DNA of 64,000 nucleotides, taken from positions 337,112 through 401,111 of the forward strand of contig NZ_AOIP01000015.1 of NCBI RefSeq assembly GCF_000337535.1. Direction: 5' to 3'. Numbering within the stretch: position 1 is the first letter of the stretch; each line of letters opens with the position of its first letter. A model generated the notes under the pieces. That model had not been told where the DNA came from. It saw nothing but the letters and a program-made list of their open reading frames with translations, and did not search any database. This document shows, in pieces, positions 26,806 through 36,810 of this stretch. Both the position numbers and the translations under genes were made by a program. This DNA comes from Natrialba aegyptia DSM 13077. GTDB taxonomy: Archaea; Halobacteriota; Halobacteria; Halobacteriales; Natrialbaceae.

Positions 26806-27048
26806 ATGGGTGCGATTACGCTCTACCAGCTCGAGGGCTGTCCGTACTGCGAACGCGTCGCCGACCGGCTCGATGAACTCGACGTTGATTACGAGAGCAA
26901 CTGGGTCGAGAGCTTACATTCCGAACGCGACGAGGTCAAGCGCGTCTCCGGCCAGCGTCAGGTCCCCGTCATCGTCGACGAAGACGCCGGCGTGACGATG
27001 GCCGAGTCCGAACGGATCGTCGACTTCCTCGACGCGAGTTACGCCTGA
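26806..27048 (+). CDS. Glutaredoxin-like protein (GST N-terminal fold)
   Basis: 80-aa thioredoxin-fold protein. CPYC active site in YQLEGCPYCERVADRLDEL, cis-Pro in QVPVIVDED and the glutathione-type motif TMAESERIVDFLD. Haloarchaea use gamma-glutamylcysteine rather than glutathione as main thiol, so it likely works with that or with thioredoxin reductase. The ATG follows CTTTTACC (26777-26784) by 26 nt. Confidence 0.9.
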   Translation: MGAITLYQLEGCPYCERVADRLDELDVDYESNWVESLHSERDEVKRVSGQRQVPVIVDEDAGVTMAESERIVDFLDASYA

Positions 27049-27078
27049 CGAGCGATTCGACGGCGAGTTCTCGCACGA

Positions 27079-27618
27079 TTAGTCGAAGGTGACGGCAGTC
27101 TCCGCATCGACAACGCGTGCGCCGTCCTGGGCTGCAAACGCTTCGTGGAGCTGATCGTACGTTTCCTCGAGCGCCTGCACGATCACGTTCGTATCGCTGA
27201 TAACGGGCATGAAGTTGGTATCGCCCTGCCAGCGCGGCACGATGTGCGTATGGAGATGATCGTCGATCGAGCCGCCGGCGCCGTCGCCGAGGTTCAGCCC
27301 CGCGTTGAAGCCGTCGGGTCCGAGCCCCGTCTCCAGCGCATCGAACGTTCGCTGCTTGAGTCGCGCGTGATCGAGCAGTTCCGCTTCGGTCAGGTCGCTG
27401 TACTCTCCCGTATGAGCGTATGGAATTACCATCACGTGTCCCGGACTGTACGGATAGTTGTTCAACAGGACGAACGCGTGCTCGCTCCGCGCGACGATCC
27501 GGTTTTCCCGGTCAGCATCCATCTCCGGGAACTCGCAGAAGACACACTCCTCGATATCGGGGTTTTGCTCGTCGCGTTTGATCCACTCGATCCGCCACGG
27601 GGCAAACACCTGGTCCAT
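27079..27618 (-). CDS. HIT family hydrolase or phosphorylase
   Basis: 179 aa histidine-triad protein acting on nucleotides such as AMP-lysine or Ap4A. The triad HLHTHIVPR lies near residue 107 and is preceded by NLGDGAGGSIDDH. The N-terminus DQVFAPWRIEWIKRDEQNPD with CVFCEFPE (zinc-type Cys pair) is typical of Ap4A phosphorylase-like archaeal members. MDQVFAPWR at 27618 is the start used; a four-residue longer form is possible. Converges with the glutaredoxin gene (30 nt between stops). Confidence 0.92.
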   Translation of the reverse strand: MDQVFAPWRIEWIKRDEQNPDIEECVFCEFPEMDADRENRIVARSEHAFVLLNNYPYSPGHVMVIPYAHTGEYSDLTEAELLDHARLKQRTFDALETGLGPDGFNAGLNLGDGAGGSIDDHLHTHIVPRWQGDTNFMPVISDTNVIVQALEETYDQLHEAFAAQDGARVVDAETAVTFD

Positions 27619-27945
27619 ACGCGATACCACTTGCGGCGACCCTATACTGATTGTGTCTCCGGACAGGCGACCCGCAATCGATCCGGATTCGTTTCCCCCA
27701 CTCGAGTCCTGATCGGAAATAGCATAAAATGTGTGCCAGTTACGAGCGTCCCCATCTCGACCCGAGCGTAGCTGTGCCTTTCACTACCGTGATATTGAAT
27801 ACCTATGCTATAGAGACAATCGCTCTCTTCGTTCGAGAATAACTATTGAAAGATCTAGTGGGATCCAAGAACATATCAGATCTTATGACTCAGCGTTCGA
27901 AATGAGACGCGCCTTTAAGAGTTCACTATTGCAACTACTCCAGTA
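27619..27945. other. AT-rich intergenic stretch
   Basis: 327 bp, lower in GC than its neighbours especially after 27720 (for example TATTGAATACCTATGCTATA). No coding frame of note. It ends with the promoter of the zinc-ribbon gene. The drop in GC may mark an old insertion edge but nothing mobile is visible. Confidence 0.5.
27914..27919 (+). promoter_or_regulatory. TATA-like box for the small zinc-ribbon gene
   Basis: TTTAAG centred 30 nt before the ATG at 27946. Confidence 0.55.
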
Positions 27946-28146
27946 ATGGCAACGACTGACGACTCTGTAAACGGCCTTACTGAATACTGCGATGACTGCG
28001 ACTTGCAAACGCTCCACGAAGTGTCGGTCCAGATTCGAACCGAGAGTGTCAAACAGGAAAACGCTCAGTTTTCCCGCGAACCCTACCGCGTAAGCGAGTG
28101 CCAGCGCTGCGGGAATCGGACGAGTCAGCGGATGAACAACGCCTGA
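27946..28146 (+). CDS. Small zinc-ribbon protein (DUF7835-like)
   Basis: 66 aa with two Cys knuckles, YCDDC near residue 14-18 and ECQRCGN near residue 51-57, which can bind one zinc as a beta-ribbon. The rest is polar (EVSVQIRTESVKQENAQFS). It belongs to a group of tiny haloarchaeal zinc-finger proteins; the specific DUF name is from memory. Transcribed alone from a leaderless promoter. Role unknown; such proteins often take part in regulation or RNA handling. Confidence 0.72.
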   Translation: MATTDDSVNGLTEYCDDCDLQTLHEVSVQIRTESVKQENAQFSREPYRVSECQRCGNRTSQRMNNA

Positions 28147-28411
28147 TCTGTCGTACTGCTGCCGCCCTCTCTGCTATTTCCGCGCGTTAATCGCTCTCCG
28201 AGGTATCATCCTCACTGTCACCCCTCAACACGGATAGTGCGCTCTACTGTCCGCCCCTGTCGAGTGCATTCGGACCGTCTCTAGAATCGTCGCCGTCGCG
28301 TTCTCCTCGCGGCCGGCGGATTCTCGTCGACTCGCGGCCGGCGAATCCGTTATTCACCGCGCCCGAGAGCGAGACGGCGGACCGACGGGACCGAGCGGGG
28401 CTGTGGGCTGT

Positions 28412-28453
28412 GAACGAGAACGGGCACGGGAACGGGAACGAGAACAAGAGCGG
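28412..28453. repeat. GGAACG-type 6-bp tandem tract
   Basis: Imperfect GAACGG/GAACGA units running through 42 bp. Non-coding, 3' side of the methionine aminopeptidase gene. Confidence 0.7.
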
Positions 28454-28472
28454 AAACTGATCGCGGAAAAGA

Positions 28473-28528
28473 CAGACGAAAACCGACAGACGAAAACCGA
28501 CAGACGAAAACCGACAGACGAAAACCGA
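28473..28528. repeat. Four exact copies of a 14-bp unit
   Basis: The unit CAGACGAAAACCGA is present four times in perfect tandem, 15 bp from the stop codon of the methionine aminopeptidase gene. The lack of any divergence suggests recent expansion. No spacers, so not a CRISPR. Confidence 0.9.
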
Positions 28529-28542
28529 CGGCGGCGAACGCC

Positions 28543-29445
28543 CTACTGCGTCGTCACTTCACACCCGTCTTCGGTCACGATCACGGTATGCTCCTTCTGA
28601 CTGACGAGGAAGCCGTCGTCCTCCTGTAACACCGGATAGCCGTGGACGATATCGTTTCGCTTGAGCCGTCGCAGGGCCATCTCCGCCCGATCCGTCTCGA
28701 GCCATCGCGTCGCGAACGGCAACGTCTTGAACTCGTCGGTGATCTGTGCGAGCGCCTCGCGGGCCTGTCGGTTCCGGACGGTGCCCTCGCGTTCGAGCCC
28801 GAAAATCTCCTCGGTCGCGCCCTCCGTGACCTTGCCGCCGCCGTCGGTCGCGAAGGGTTCGATCGCAACGACATCGCCGACCTCGAGCGTCGTTCCCTGG
28901 GAAACGGCACGGTTCGGGATGTTTGGGCTGGTGTGTTGCTCCCAGTGGTCCAACCCGTGCCCGGTGAGGTTAACGACCGGGTTGTAGCCGTAGCCGTCGA
29001 TCACGTCTTCGATTTCGGCTCCGATCTCGCCCGTCTCGACGCCGGGTTCGACGATTTCGAGAGCGGCTTCGAGCGCCTGTTCGGAGGCCTCCGCGAGTTC
29101 GGGAGTGCCCGAGAGGTCGACGGTGATGGCGGTGTCCGCGAGCCAGCCGTCGACGTGGACGCCGATGTCTAAGTTGACCATCTCTTCGCCGAAGGTCGAG
29201 TCGTCGTCGATCGACGGGGTTGCGTGGGCGGCCTCTTCGTCGATCGAAATATTGACGGGGAACGCCGGTTTGCCGCCGAGTTCGCGGATTCGGTCCTCGG
29301 CGTATTCCGCGATCTCGAGGTGGCTGACGCCGACCTCGACGCGTTCGGCTGTCTCCTCGCGAACCTGCGCGAGGATGTCGCCCGCTTCGCGGTGCTTCTC
29401 GTACTTCTCGGACTGGAGGTCCACCTGATCCTCGGAGTCGGCCAT
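28543..29445 (-). CDS. map: Methionine aminopeptidase, type II
   Basis: Removes the initiator Met from nascent proteins. 300 aa, the usual archaeal MetAP2 length. Metal ligands are all visible: DIGVHVDGWLADTAITVD (two Asp), NLTGHGLDHWEQH (His), AIEPFATDGGGKVTEG (Glu) and a final Glu in SQKEHTVIVTEDG. The type II insertion lies between the His and Glu ligands. MADSEDQ at 29445 is used; the frame extends five codons further without support. Essential housekeeping gene, 60 bp from the start to the next gene's stop. Confidence 0.95.
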   Translation of the reverse strand: MADSEDQVDLQSEKYEKHREAGDILAQVREETAERVEVGVSHLEIAEYAEDRIRELGGKPAFPVNISIDEEAAHATPSIDDDSTFGEEMVNLDIGVHVDGWLADTAITVDLSGTPELAEASEQALEAALEIVEPGVETGEIGAEIEDVIDGYGYNPVVNLTGHGLDHWEQHTSPNIPNRAVSQGTTLEVGDVVAIEPFATDGGGKVTEGATEEIFGLEREGTVRNRQAREALAQITDEFKTLPFATRWLETDRAEMALRRLKRNDIVHGYPVLQEDDGFLVSQKEHTVIVTEDGCEVTTQ

Positions 29446-29505
29446 GCACTGGAGTTGCACCGGTCGGCAAAAAGAGGTTGCGTCTCCGATCGTTGCGGGA
29501 TGGTC

Positions 29506-30501
29506 TCAGCGGTCCGTCGCCCGCGCCGTCTGCATCGCGGCGCTGTTGTACGCCGAGCCGAGCGTCCCGGTTGCATCGACGGCGATCACGCCGGCGGTCG
29601 AGCCGGTGAGTTCGGCGAACTCGTCGATCGCGAGCGCAGCAGCGGTATCGGCGTCGCGGCCCCGTTCGACGTGTCGGGCGACGCGTCGCGAGAGCGTGAC
29701 GCGGGCGATGTCCTCCCCGGCACCGGTTGCGCTGACGGCGGCGGCGGGTGCACAGTAAAAGCCGGAGCCGACCTGCGGGACGTCGCCGACGCGGCCGGCG
29801 AGTGCGAGCCAGCGCCCGCCCGTGGAGGTCGCGGCGGCGAGGCGGCCGCTGTCGTCATCGAGGGCGACGGCACCGACGGTGTCGTGATCCGTCGGATCGC
29901 TGCTCGTTGGGCGTTGTCCGGCGGCGTCGTGATCGAGGGTGCTCTCGTGCGGGTCGGTCGCTCTCTGTGCTGGCTGATCCATCTCACCGTTATCCTCGCC
30001 GTCGCGCCCGCCCGGGTCCGTTCGCCCGTACCGGTCTTCGATCCACGCGAGTTCACTCTGTACGCCGTCCGCCGGTCGATCGAGTTCGGCCCACCGCTCG
30101 CGCGTTCGATCGGACCAGAGATCGACGCCGGTTTCGATGCCGAACGCGTCGGCGAGCGAGACGGCGTGATCGCCGGAGACGAAGCCGTGCGGCGTCGCTT
30201 CCATGACGATGCGGGCGACGCTGACCGCGTGTTCGACGCCCGGCATCGAGCAGGCGGCACCGACCGCCCGGGAATCGGTCATGATCCCCGCATCCGTGCG
30301 GATCTCGCCGTCGCTCTGAACGGCGCTGCCGACCCCGGCGTTGAACCGCGGCGAGGATTCGAGGACGTGCAGCGCCGATTCGACTGCACCGACTGGGTCG
30401 GATGTCGCTGCACCGGTTGCGGCAGCCTCGTCGAGGACTGCCTGTCGCGGGGCCGGGTCGTCGGGGGCGCTACCGGCGCCGCCGTGGACGAGTACCTGCA
30501 T
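29506..30501 (-). CDS. Isoaspartyl peptidase / L-asparaginase (plant type, Ntn hydrolase)
   Basis: 331-aa precursor that self-cleaves before Thr in HDTVGAVALD (about residue 205) to expose the catalytic Thr, giving alpha and beta chains. It degrades L-asparagine or isoaspartyl dipeptides. Start MQVLVHGGAGS and SSPRFNAGVGSAVQSDGEIR with TDAGIM are typical. Just before the cleavage site sits an acidic, probably flexible insertion (GGRDGEDNGEMDQPAQRATD). The gene runs on the same strand as map, 60 bp upstream, and could be co-transcribed. Confidence 0.92.
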   Translation of the reverse strand: MQVLVHGGAGSAPDDPAPRQAVLDEAAATGAATSDPVGAVESALHVLESSPRFNAGVGSAVQSDGEIRTDAGIMTDSRAVGAACSMPGVEHAVSVARIVMEATPHGFVSGDHAVSLADAFGIETGVDLWSDRTRERWAELDRPADGVQSELAWIEDRYGRTDPGGRDGEDNGEMDQPAQRATDPHESTLDHDAAGQRPTSSDPTDHDTVGAVALDDDSGRLAAATSTGGRWLALAGRVGDVPQVGSGFYCAPAAAVSATGAGEDIARVTLSRRVARHVERGRDADTAAALAIDEFAELTGSTAGVIAVDATGTLGSAYNSAAMQTARATDR

Positions 30502-30619
30502 ACCCTGACTGACGGGGACCGGTCATAACGGGTTTTGGATTCGACCGACGGCCGGCGACGGGGGAAGACGCATCGAAACAGACATACTTACCACGGCAGC
30601 GCGAGAACCGCCACCGACG

Positions 30620-30922
30620 ATGACGACGCCAGCCGCATTGCTCGGGGTCTTCTGTACGGCGATGGCACTGCTCGCGGTCGTGCGGCTGGGAATCGAGGCG
30701 GACTGGGATCGGGTCGACCTCGGCTCGACGGCCCTGGTCGTCGGGATCGCGCTGCTTTCGATACTGTGGACCGTTCGCACCCACTCGCGGCTTTCGGGCG
30801 GCGCACAGCTCCTGCTCGCGCTGGCTGGCGGGGCCAGTTGCTGTGTCGGCGGCTGGTTGCTCGTGCGCCACTGGGACGGGACGGGGAGCGACGATGTCGG
30901 TCCGAAGGGGCCCCGTTCCTGA
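30620..30922 (+). CDS. Small three-helix membrane protein
   Basis: 100 aa with hydrophobic helices near residues 5-24 (ALLGVFCTAMALLAVVRLGI), 35-53 (STALVVGIALLSILWTV) and 63-83 (LLLALAGGASCCVGGWLLV), and a polar tail. Unknown family. CTTACC about 30 nt before the ATG fits a leaderless start. Divergent from the isoaspartyl peptidase gene. Confidence 0.6.
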   Translation: MTTPAALLGVFCTAMALLAVVRLGIEADWDRVDLGSTALVVGIALLSILWTVRTHSRLSGGAQLLLALAGGASCCVGGWLLVRHWDGTGSDDVGPKGPRS

Positions 30923-31329
30923 AACCGGGGCGACGCACCGGAGAGACAGACGCGATCCGAACACCGGGAATGACACACCGGTAACGACACTGCCAGCCGT
31001 CCCCCGAAGAGAAGTAATACTAAACAGGACTCCGGAGGTGAAGAACAGCCGTTGTCCAACAGTCTCGACCGAGAGCGAATCTGCCACAGAGCACGCCCGT
31101 GAAAGACAACGCTCCGCCGGATCGCGTTCTCATCGGCGTTTCCCCATAGACGGGAGTTTACGGGCAACGTTCGGCGTCTCGCCGACGATTTCGATATCCG
31201 AACTCGGTCCGGCTCCCGTCTCACGCTGCTCCCTCGGTGGAAACACCGCGTCGGGCCCAGGTGCAATATTCGCCGGTCGCAATAGAAATGGTAGCCCTTT
31301 TACCACAGTCGGAGAACCCTCTAGACGAG
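30923..31329. other. Intergenic stretch; icd promoter at the right end
   Basis: 407 bp with several short frames, none resembling a known protein. CTTTTACC at 31297-31304 is the likely TATA element of icd. Confidence 0.5.
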
Positions 31330-32592
<1,263 letters not shown>

Positions 32593-32745
32593 GCTCGAGC
32601 GCGGTCGAACGCGAATTTCTACTCTTCTTTCGTACTGCTGGTACGGTGGCGATCGTTATCGGATGACTCACTCGATCGAGTTCGGGTTTCGCCCGGTCGC
32701 GTCGGAGTCGTAACGTTCTCGAGAGCCGAGGCTGAAGAACACACG

Positions 32746-33252
32746 ATGGTCGACGTACGTGTCGCCGACGCGGATGCCGCGCGCGAGGACGCCTTCGACG
32801 TTCGCCACGAGGTGTTCGTCGACGAACAGGGCGTCGACGAAGCGCTCGAGTACGACGAATACGACGCCCCCGAGGCCGACGCCGTGCACTTCGTCGCGTA
32901 CGGCGACGAATACGACGCCTCCGACGCTTCTGATGCTCCCGACGCTTCTGACTCCCCCGATGCGGACCCGATCGGCGCTGCACGGCTCCGAACGGCGGAT
33001 ACCGACGAAACCGGGAAGGTCGAACGCGTCGCCGTCCGCGAACCCTGGCGCAAGACCGGAGTCGGTCGCGCACTCATGCTCGCCATCGAAGCGCAGGCCG
33101 ACGAGCAGGGACTCGACGCGCTCACGCTTCACTCTCAGACGCACGCGGCCGGTTTCTATCGTGAACTCGGCTACGAATCCGTCGGCGACGAGTTCACGGA
33201 GGCGGGTATCCCGCACGTCAAAATGCGAAAGCGACTGGGAGACGAACACTGA
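32746..33252 (+). CDS. GNAT N-acetyltransferase with low-complexity insert
   Basis: 168 aa, resembling the YjcF/ElaA-type GNATs. RHEVFVDEQGVDEALEYDEY is the family opening, VAVREPWRKTGVGRALMLAI is the acetyl-CoA motif and HAAGFYRELGYESVGDEFTE the C-terminal block. An insert of repeated Asp-Ala-Ser/Pro (DASDASDAPDASDSPDAD) lies between strands 2 and 3 and comes from a short imperfect repeat in the DNA. Substrate unknown. Confidence 0.85.
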   Translation: MVDVRVADADAAREDAFDVRHEVFVDEQGVDEALEYDEYDAPEADAVHFVAYGDEYDASDASDAPDASDSPDADPIGAARLRTADTDETGKVERVAVREPWRKTGVGRALMLAIEAQADEQGLDALTLHSQTHAAGFYRELGYESVGDEFTEAGIPHVKMRKRLGDEH

Positions 33253-33295
33253 GGATCCATCGGAGTCGAATCGGTAGCTGACGACCGGGGTACCG

Positions 33296-33357
33296 GTCAC
33301 CGGACATCGATCATCAGTCACCGGACACCGATCACCGATCACTGGTCACCGGGATCG
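33296..33357. repeat. 21-bp imperfect tandem repeat, about three copies
   Basis: GTCACCGGACATCGATCA and GTCACCGGACACCGATCA recur 21 bp apart, with a more degenerate third copy containing GGTCACCGGGATCGG that runs into the 3' end of the SDR gene (its last codons lie at 33339-33357). Confidence 0.7.
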
Positions 33358-34391
33358 GTGCCGCGGAGCACCCTGTAGAGAACGTACGCGCCGAGCGCAG
33401 CAGCGCCGGCACCGAGCGTCGTCGGAAGCGAACTTCGCTGGACGAGCCTGGTGTATGAACTCGTCTCGGCGACGTGGCCCTCGTAGTCGCCCCGTTCGTC
33501 GAGCGTCCCGGACGGGGTGTCGAGATCCCGCTCCGGTTCGGGACCGGACGAGCGGTCCGTTCGCTGGCGATCGACGAACACCACCTCCATAATTCGATCC
33601 AGCAGCCCCGGTGCGTAGCGGTCGAGTACCGTGAGGCCCTTGCCGCCTCCGCCGACGGTCACCTCCCGCTGTGGGTGCGCTGCCGCGTGGAGAATCGCCC
33701 GCGCGACCGTCTCCGGTGCGTACACGGGCGGCGGGAGCGTCGGGTCGTCGTCCATGTAGTTTTTCGCGTGATCCGGGTACGGGGTATCGATCGAACTCGG
33801 TTTGACGAGCGTCACGGAGACGGGAGCGCCCTCCTCCTCGAGTTCCATTCGCAGGGCGTCGGTGAATCCCTTGACCGCGTGTTTGGACGCCGAGTAGCTA
33901 CCCTGCAGTACGATGGCGCGCTCGGAGGCGATGCTTCCGATATTGATGAGTGCGCCGCCGTAATCCAGGTCTTGCTCCTGCGCTCGCTCTCGGAACTGTT
34001 CGGCGGCTTCGAACGATCCGTACAGGAGCCCCCAGACGTTGACGTCGAACTGCTCGTGGAGGTCCTCGATCGGAATCTCTCTGAGTTTGCCGTAGATCGG
34101 GACGGCGGCACCGTTTACCCACGTATCGAATCCGCCGTAGGCCTCCCGTGCGACCCGCGAGATTTCGCGGATGTCGTCGGGCTCCGAGACGTCGGCGACG
34201 ACGTATTCCGCGTCACCGCCCTCGCGTCTGATCTCCTCGGTCAACTCCGCGAGGGCCGTCTCGCTCCGGGCCGCGAGAACCAATCGCGCCCCGCGGTCGG
34301 CTGCCATCCGCGCGGTGGTCAGCCCGATGCCCGAGGATGCGCCGGTGATGACGATCACCTGCTCGTCGAGCGGCTTGAGTGCTACGGTCAT
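33339..34391 (-). CDS. SDR oxidoreductase with C-terminal membrane anchor
   Basis: NAD(P)-dependent short-chain dehydrogenase, 350 aa. Cofactor motif TGASSGIG near residue 17, ADVSEPDD, NGAAVPIYG in place of the usual NNAG, catalytic SYSASKHAVKG (Tyr and Lys). About 100 residues of extension follow: ERDLDTPSGTLDERGDYEG, then a single hydrophobic helix near the end (TTLGAGAAALGAYVLYRVL), so the enzyme is probably held at the membrane. Such anchored SDRs are a known haloarchaeal group, substrate not known. The last codons overlap the 21-bp repeat. Confidence 0.87.
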   Translation of the reverse strand: MTVALKPLDEQVIVITGASSGIGLTTARMAADRGARLVLAARSETALAELTEEIRREGGDAEYVVADVSEPDDIREISRVAREAYGGFDTWVNGAAVPIYGKLREIPIEDLHEQFDVNVWGLLYGSFEAAEQFRERAQEQDLDYGGALINIGSIASERAIVLQGSYSASKHAVKGFTDALRMELEEEGAPVSVTLVKPSSIDTPYPDHAKNYMDDDPTLPPPVYAPETVARAILHAAAHPQREVTVGGGGKGLTVLDRYAPGLLDRIMEVVFVDRQRTDRSSGPEPERDLDTPSGTLDERGDYEGHVAETSSYTRLVQRSSLPTTLGAGAAALGAYVLYRVLRGTDPGDQ

Positions 34392-34650
34392 GGTACGGTA
34401 GCGTCGACATCGATATGGTGAGTCGAGTTCAGAAACGGAACCGAACGCTGACCGACCAGCAGGGAACGTGAACTCGCACGCTCGATACGACGACGCGGGC
34501 GACCGTCCCGTCTCGCTATCTCGGGTAGCTGCATTCGACGTTCCTACGGCAATGATACCCTTGCGACCGCCGCCTGTATTCGCATGGTCGACGATCCGAA
34601 GACACAGCGCGAACGTGAAGGCGGCCGTCCGTGGCCGCGTTCAGGTGGCG

Positions 34651-35313
34651 CTATGCCGGATCGATCGGGTCGCGTTCGGACGATTCCCCCTGATCCCCGA
34701 GCAACGCGACCGCCAGCGTTTCCATAATTTCGGCGATCCAGTTAGCGAGGTGTAAGGTGACGAGTCCGAGGCCGACGCCCAGGGGAACCGCGACGACGGA
34801 TTCCGCGACCGTGTCGATCTCCCAGTCGAACACGACCGTCGACGAAGAGATCGGCGCAAGGACGAGCGCGAGCGAGCCGATACCACCGAGGAGGAGGAGA
34901 AACGCCACGATGAAACTGAAGACCGATTTCAGGACGAGAAAGCCCACGCCCTTCCAGGTCGCCTGCGAGCGGACGAGTTCAACGAGCCTCGAGACGAGTC
35001 CGTCGTCGGCGACCGTTCGCCGGTCGGCCGGCCGCCGAATGTCGGTCGTCAGCAGTCGGTTGGCGAGTCGCCGCTCGAACGCGGCGAGGTAGCGAGCGCC
35101 GACGATGGTACACAGCAGGATCGGGATTCCGACGAGAACAACGGCGAAAATAGCGCCCAGGAAGCCGAGCGTGAGTCCGAACTGGTAGACGATCCCGATC
35201 GGAATCGCCAGGAGCAGGTAACAGAGGTTCCGGTAGGTCTGACGCTCGGCGGCGACGCCGACGAACGACCGGACCGAGCCGGGAACGCTCCGGGAGGGGG
35301 TGCGCTCGCTCAT
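34651..35313 (-). CDS. Sensor-domain (PF13796-like) membrane protein
   Basis: 220 aa. The pattern, two paired hydrophobic segments separated by a charged region (CYLLLAIPIGIVYQFGLTLG, FAVVLVGIPILLCTIVGARY, then FLVLKSVFSFIVAFLLLLGG), matches the haloarchaeal and actinobacterial putative sensor domain normally found in front of histidine kinases. Here no kinase domain follows. ATG 35313 lies 28 nt from a TATA-like ATATTTTA (minus strand, 35338-35345); the longer frame to 35436 is rejected. Its ligand is unknown. Confidence 0.78.
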   Translation of the reverse strand: MSERTPSRSVPGSVRSFVGVAAERQTYRNLCYLLLAIPIGIVYQFGLTLGFLGAIFAVVLVGIPILLCTIVGARYLAAFERRLANRLLTTDIRRPADRRTVADDGLVSRLVELVRSQATWKGVGFLVLKSVFSFIVAFLLLLGGIGSLALVLAPISSSTVVFDWEIDTVAESVVAVPLGVGLGLVTLHLANWIAEIMETLAVALLGDQGESSERDPIDPA

Positions 35314-35386
35314 ATCGGACGATTCGACCGCGGCCCCTAAAATATCCTCGATCGAACACGTTCCAGCGAAACGGGTTACGGCTCCG

Positions 35387-36748
35387 TCACCAGTAGCGCT
35401 CGCGAACGTATCGCCCCGCGAGTCCGCAAATCGCAAGCGCCATCGCGGCCGCGAAGGCGACGACGAACACCGACACCGGGTCGCCCGCCGTCGCTCCCGT
35501 CAGTTCGTCCAGCACGAACTCGCCGGCGAGCACCGTCGCGACCGCAAAGAGCGCGATGCCGCCGAGGTTTTCGAGCGCCGAGTTCGGCTCCGAAACGACG
35601 GCGGGGTCGTTGAGCAGGTAGAGGATCACGGCGAGCGCAAAGGGCGTGCCGACCAGCCCGAACGCGAGGACGAGCACCAACAGTTGGACGAACGCCCCCT
35701 CGAGGACGACCCCGAGCGCGGAGCCGAGCGCGACGACGACGAGCGCCGCCCGGTAGCGCGGGTCGGCGACCGACTGCTCCCAGCCGAGTTTGTCGGCGAC
35801 GAGATAGGGCGGCACGATCGTGTTGCCGCCGAGCGTCGAGACCGCGGCCCCGAGGAGCCCGACCAGGAACACCCACATCGCGTGCTCGCCCGCGATCGGC
35901 CCGAGCGCCTCCGCGGCCTGAATCTCCGTGATCGTCGCCGGGTCGAGCCCGGTCGCCGGCAACACGCTCGCCGCCACGAGGAAGACGGCGAGGCTAAAGC
36001 CCCCGAAGGCGACGAGCAGTGAACTCGCGACGTCGAAGGTCGCGATGTCCCGGTCCCGTTCGGTCCAGCCGCGGGCGCGCATCGTGTAGCTCTGCATCGT
36101 CAGCAGCGTGATGTGAACCGCGCCGCCGAGGACGCCCGCGGCGACGATCGCGCCGCCGGCCGGCAGTTCGGGAACGAGCCCGGTCGTCGCAGCGGCGGGA
36201 TCGATCGGAACGACGACCAGCGAGGCGACGAACGCGAGGACGACCAGCGAGACGAGCACTTTGGCACCGATCTCGGCGATCCGGTAGCCGCCGCCGGCGA
36301 GACCCAGCGCGAGCAGCGCCGCCCAGGTGAGCCCCCAGAGTCGGGGATCTGCAAGCGCGGTGAGTCCGGCGTTGCCGACGATCGTCGCGCTGACGTCCGC
36401 GAGCGTCTTCATGATCGCCAGTTGTGCGAGCCCGGCGGCGAGGACGGCGTCGACGACGAGGACCCAGGCCCAGACCGAGCCGAGGTGTTCCTCGACGACG
36501 GCGACGATACCGGCTTCAGTGAGCAATCCAAGCCGCATCGCGAGGTACTGGCCGACGGTACCGAGGACGGCCGAGAGGACGACGACCCACAGCAGCGAGT
36601 AGCCGAAACTCGCTCCCGCGACCAGGAGGCTGACCATCGTCGCCGGGCCGGCCGCGATCGCGCCGGCGAGCCACGTCGGCCCTAATCGTCTCACGAACGC
36701 CCCGATTCGTCCGAGCGACCGTTCGGTCGAGCGCGTCTCGGCTGCCAT
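35387..36748 (-). CDS. Nramp-family-like transporter lacking the DPGN and MPH motifs
   Basis: Membrane protein of 453 aa, about eleven helices, with overall Nramp order: GPTWLAGAIAAGPATMVSLL aligns to the first helix, where canonical Nramps have DPGN. Here that site reads GPAT, and the helix-6 MPH motif is replaced by GGAVHITLLTMQSYTM. The Asp, Asn and Met that bind Mn2+/Fe2+ are thus missing, as in the Nramp-related Mg2+ or other-substrate branches. Metal transport should not be assumed. It transcribes alone, toward the sensor-domain gene (74 bp away). Confidence 0.78.
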   Translation of the reverse strand: MAAETRSTERSLGRIGAFVRRLGPTWLAGAIAAGPATMVSLLVAGASFGYSLLWVVVLSAVLGTVGQYLAMRLGLLTEAGIVAVVEEHLGSVWAWVLVVDAVLAAGLAQLAIMKTLADVSATIVGNAGLTALADPRLWGLTWAALLALGLAGGGYRIAEIGAKVLVSLVVLAFVASLVVVPIDPAAATTGLVPELPAGGAIVAAGVLGGAVHITLLTMQSYTMRARGWTERDRDIATFDVASSLLVAFGGFSLAVFLVAASVLPATGLDPATITEIQAAEALGPIAGEHAMWVFLVGLLGAAVSTLGGNTIVPPYLVADKLGWEQSVADPRYRAALVVVALGSALGVVLEGAFVQLLVLVLAFGLVGTPFALAVILYLLNDPAVVSEPNSALENLGGIALFAVATVLAGEFVLDELTGATAGDPVSVFVVAFAAAMALAICGLAGRYVRERYW

Positions 36749-36810
36749 TGGACTCCCTTGCCAAGCCCGTCATATAACTCCGTGGTATTCTACCGTGGTA
36801 TCGGGGCCGG

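Larger units (their letters stand above)
28147..28542. other. Intergenic stretch with repeats, no gene
   Basis: 396 bp between the convergent zinc-ribbon and methionine aminopeptidase genes. Besides the two tandem tracts listed separately, it holds a direct repeat CTCGCGGCCGGCG, twice within 40 bp near 28306 and 28330. I see no promoter or RNA gene. Confidence 0.5.

Noticed and set aside
28473-28528. CRISPR array
   Set aside because: Repeats are contiguous with no spacers and no cas genes nearby.
34620-34637. GCGGCC...GGCCGC hairpin as terminator of the sensor-domain gene
   Set aside because: No T tract follows and archaeal termination does not need a stem; GC-rich palindromes are frequent by chance here.
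34584-34727. 47-codon plus-strand ORF MVDDPKTQREREGG...
   Set aside because: Low-complexity Pro/Arg composition, overlaps the 3' end of the sensor-domain gene on the other strand, and no promoter.
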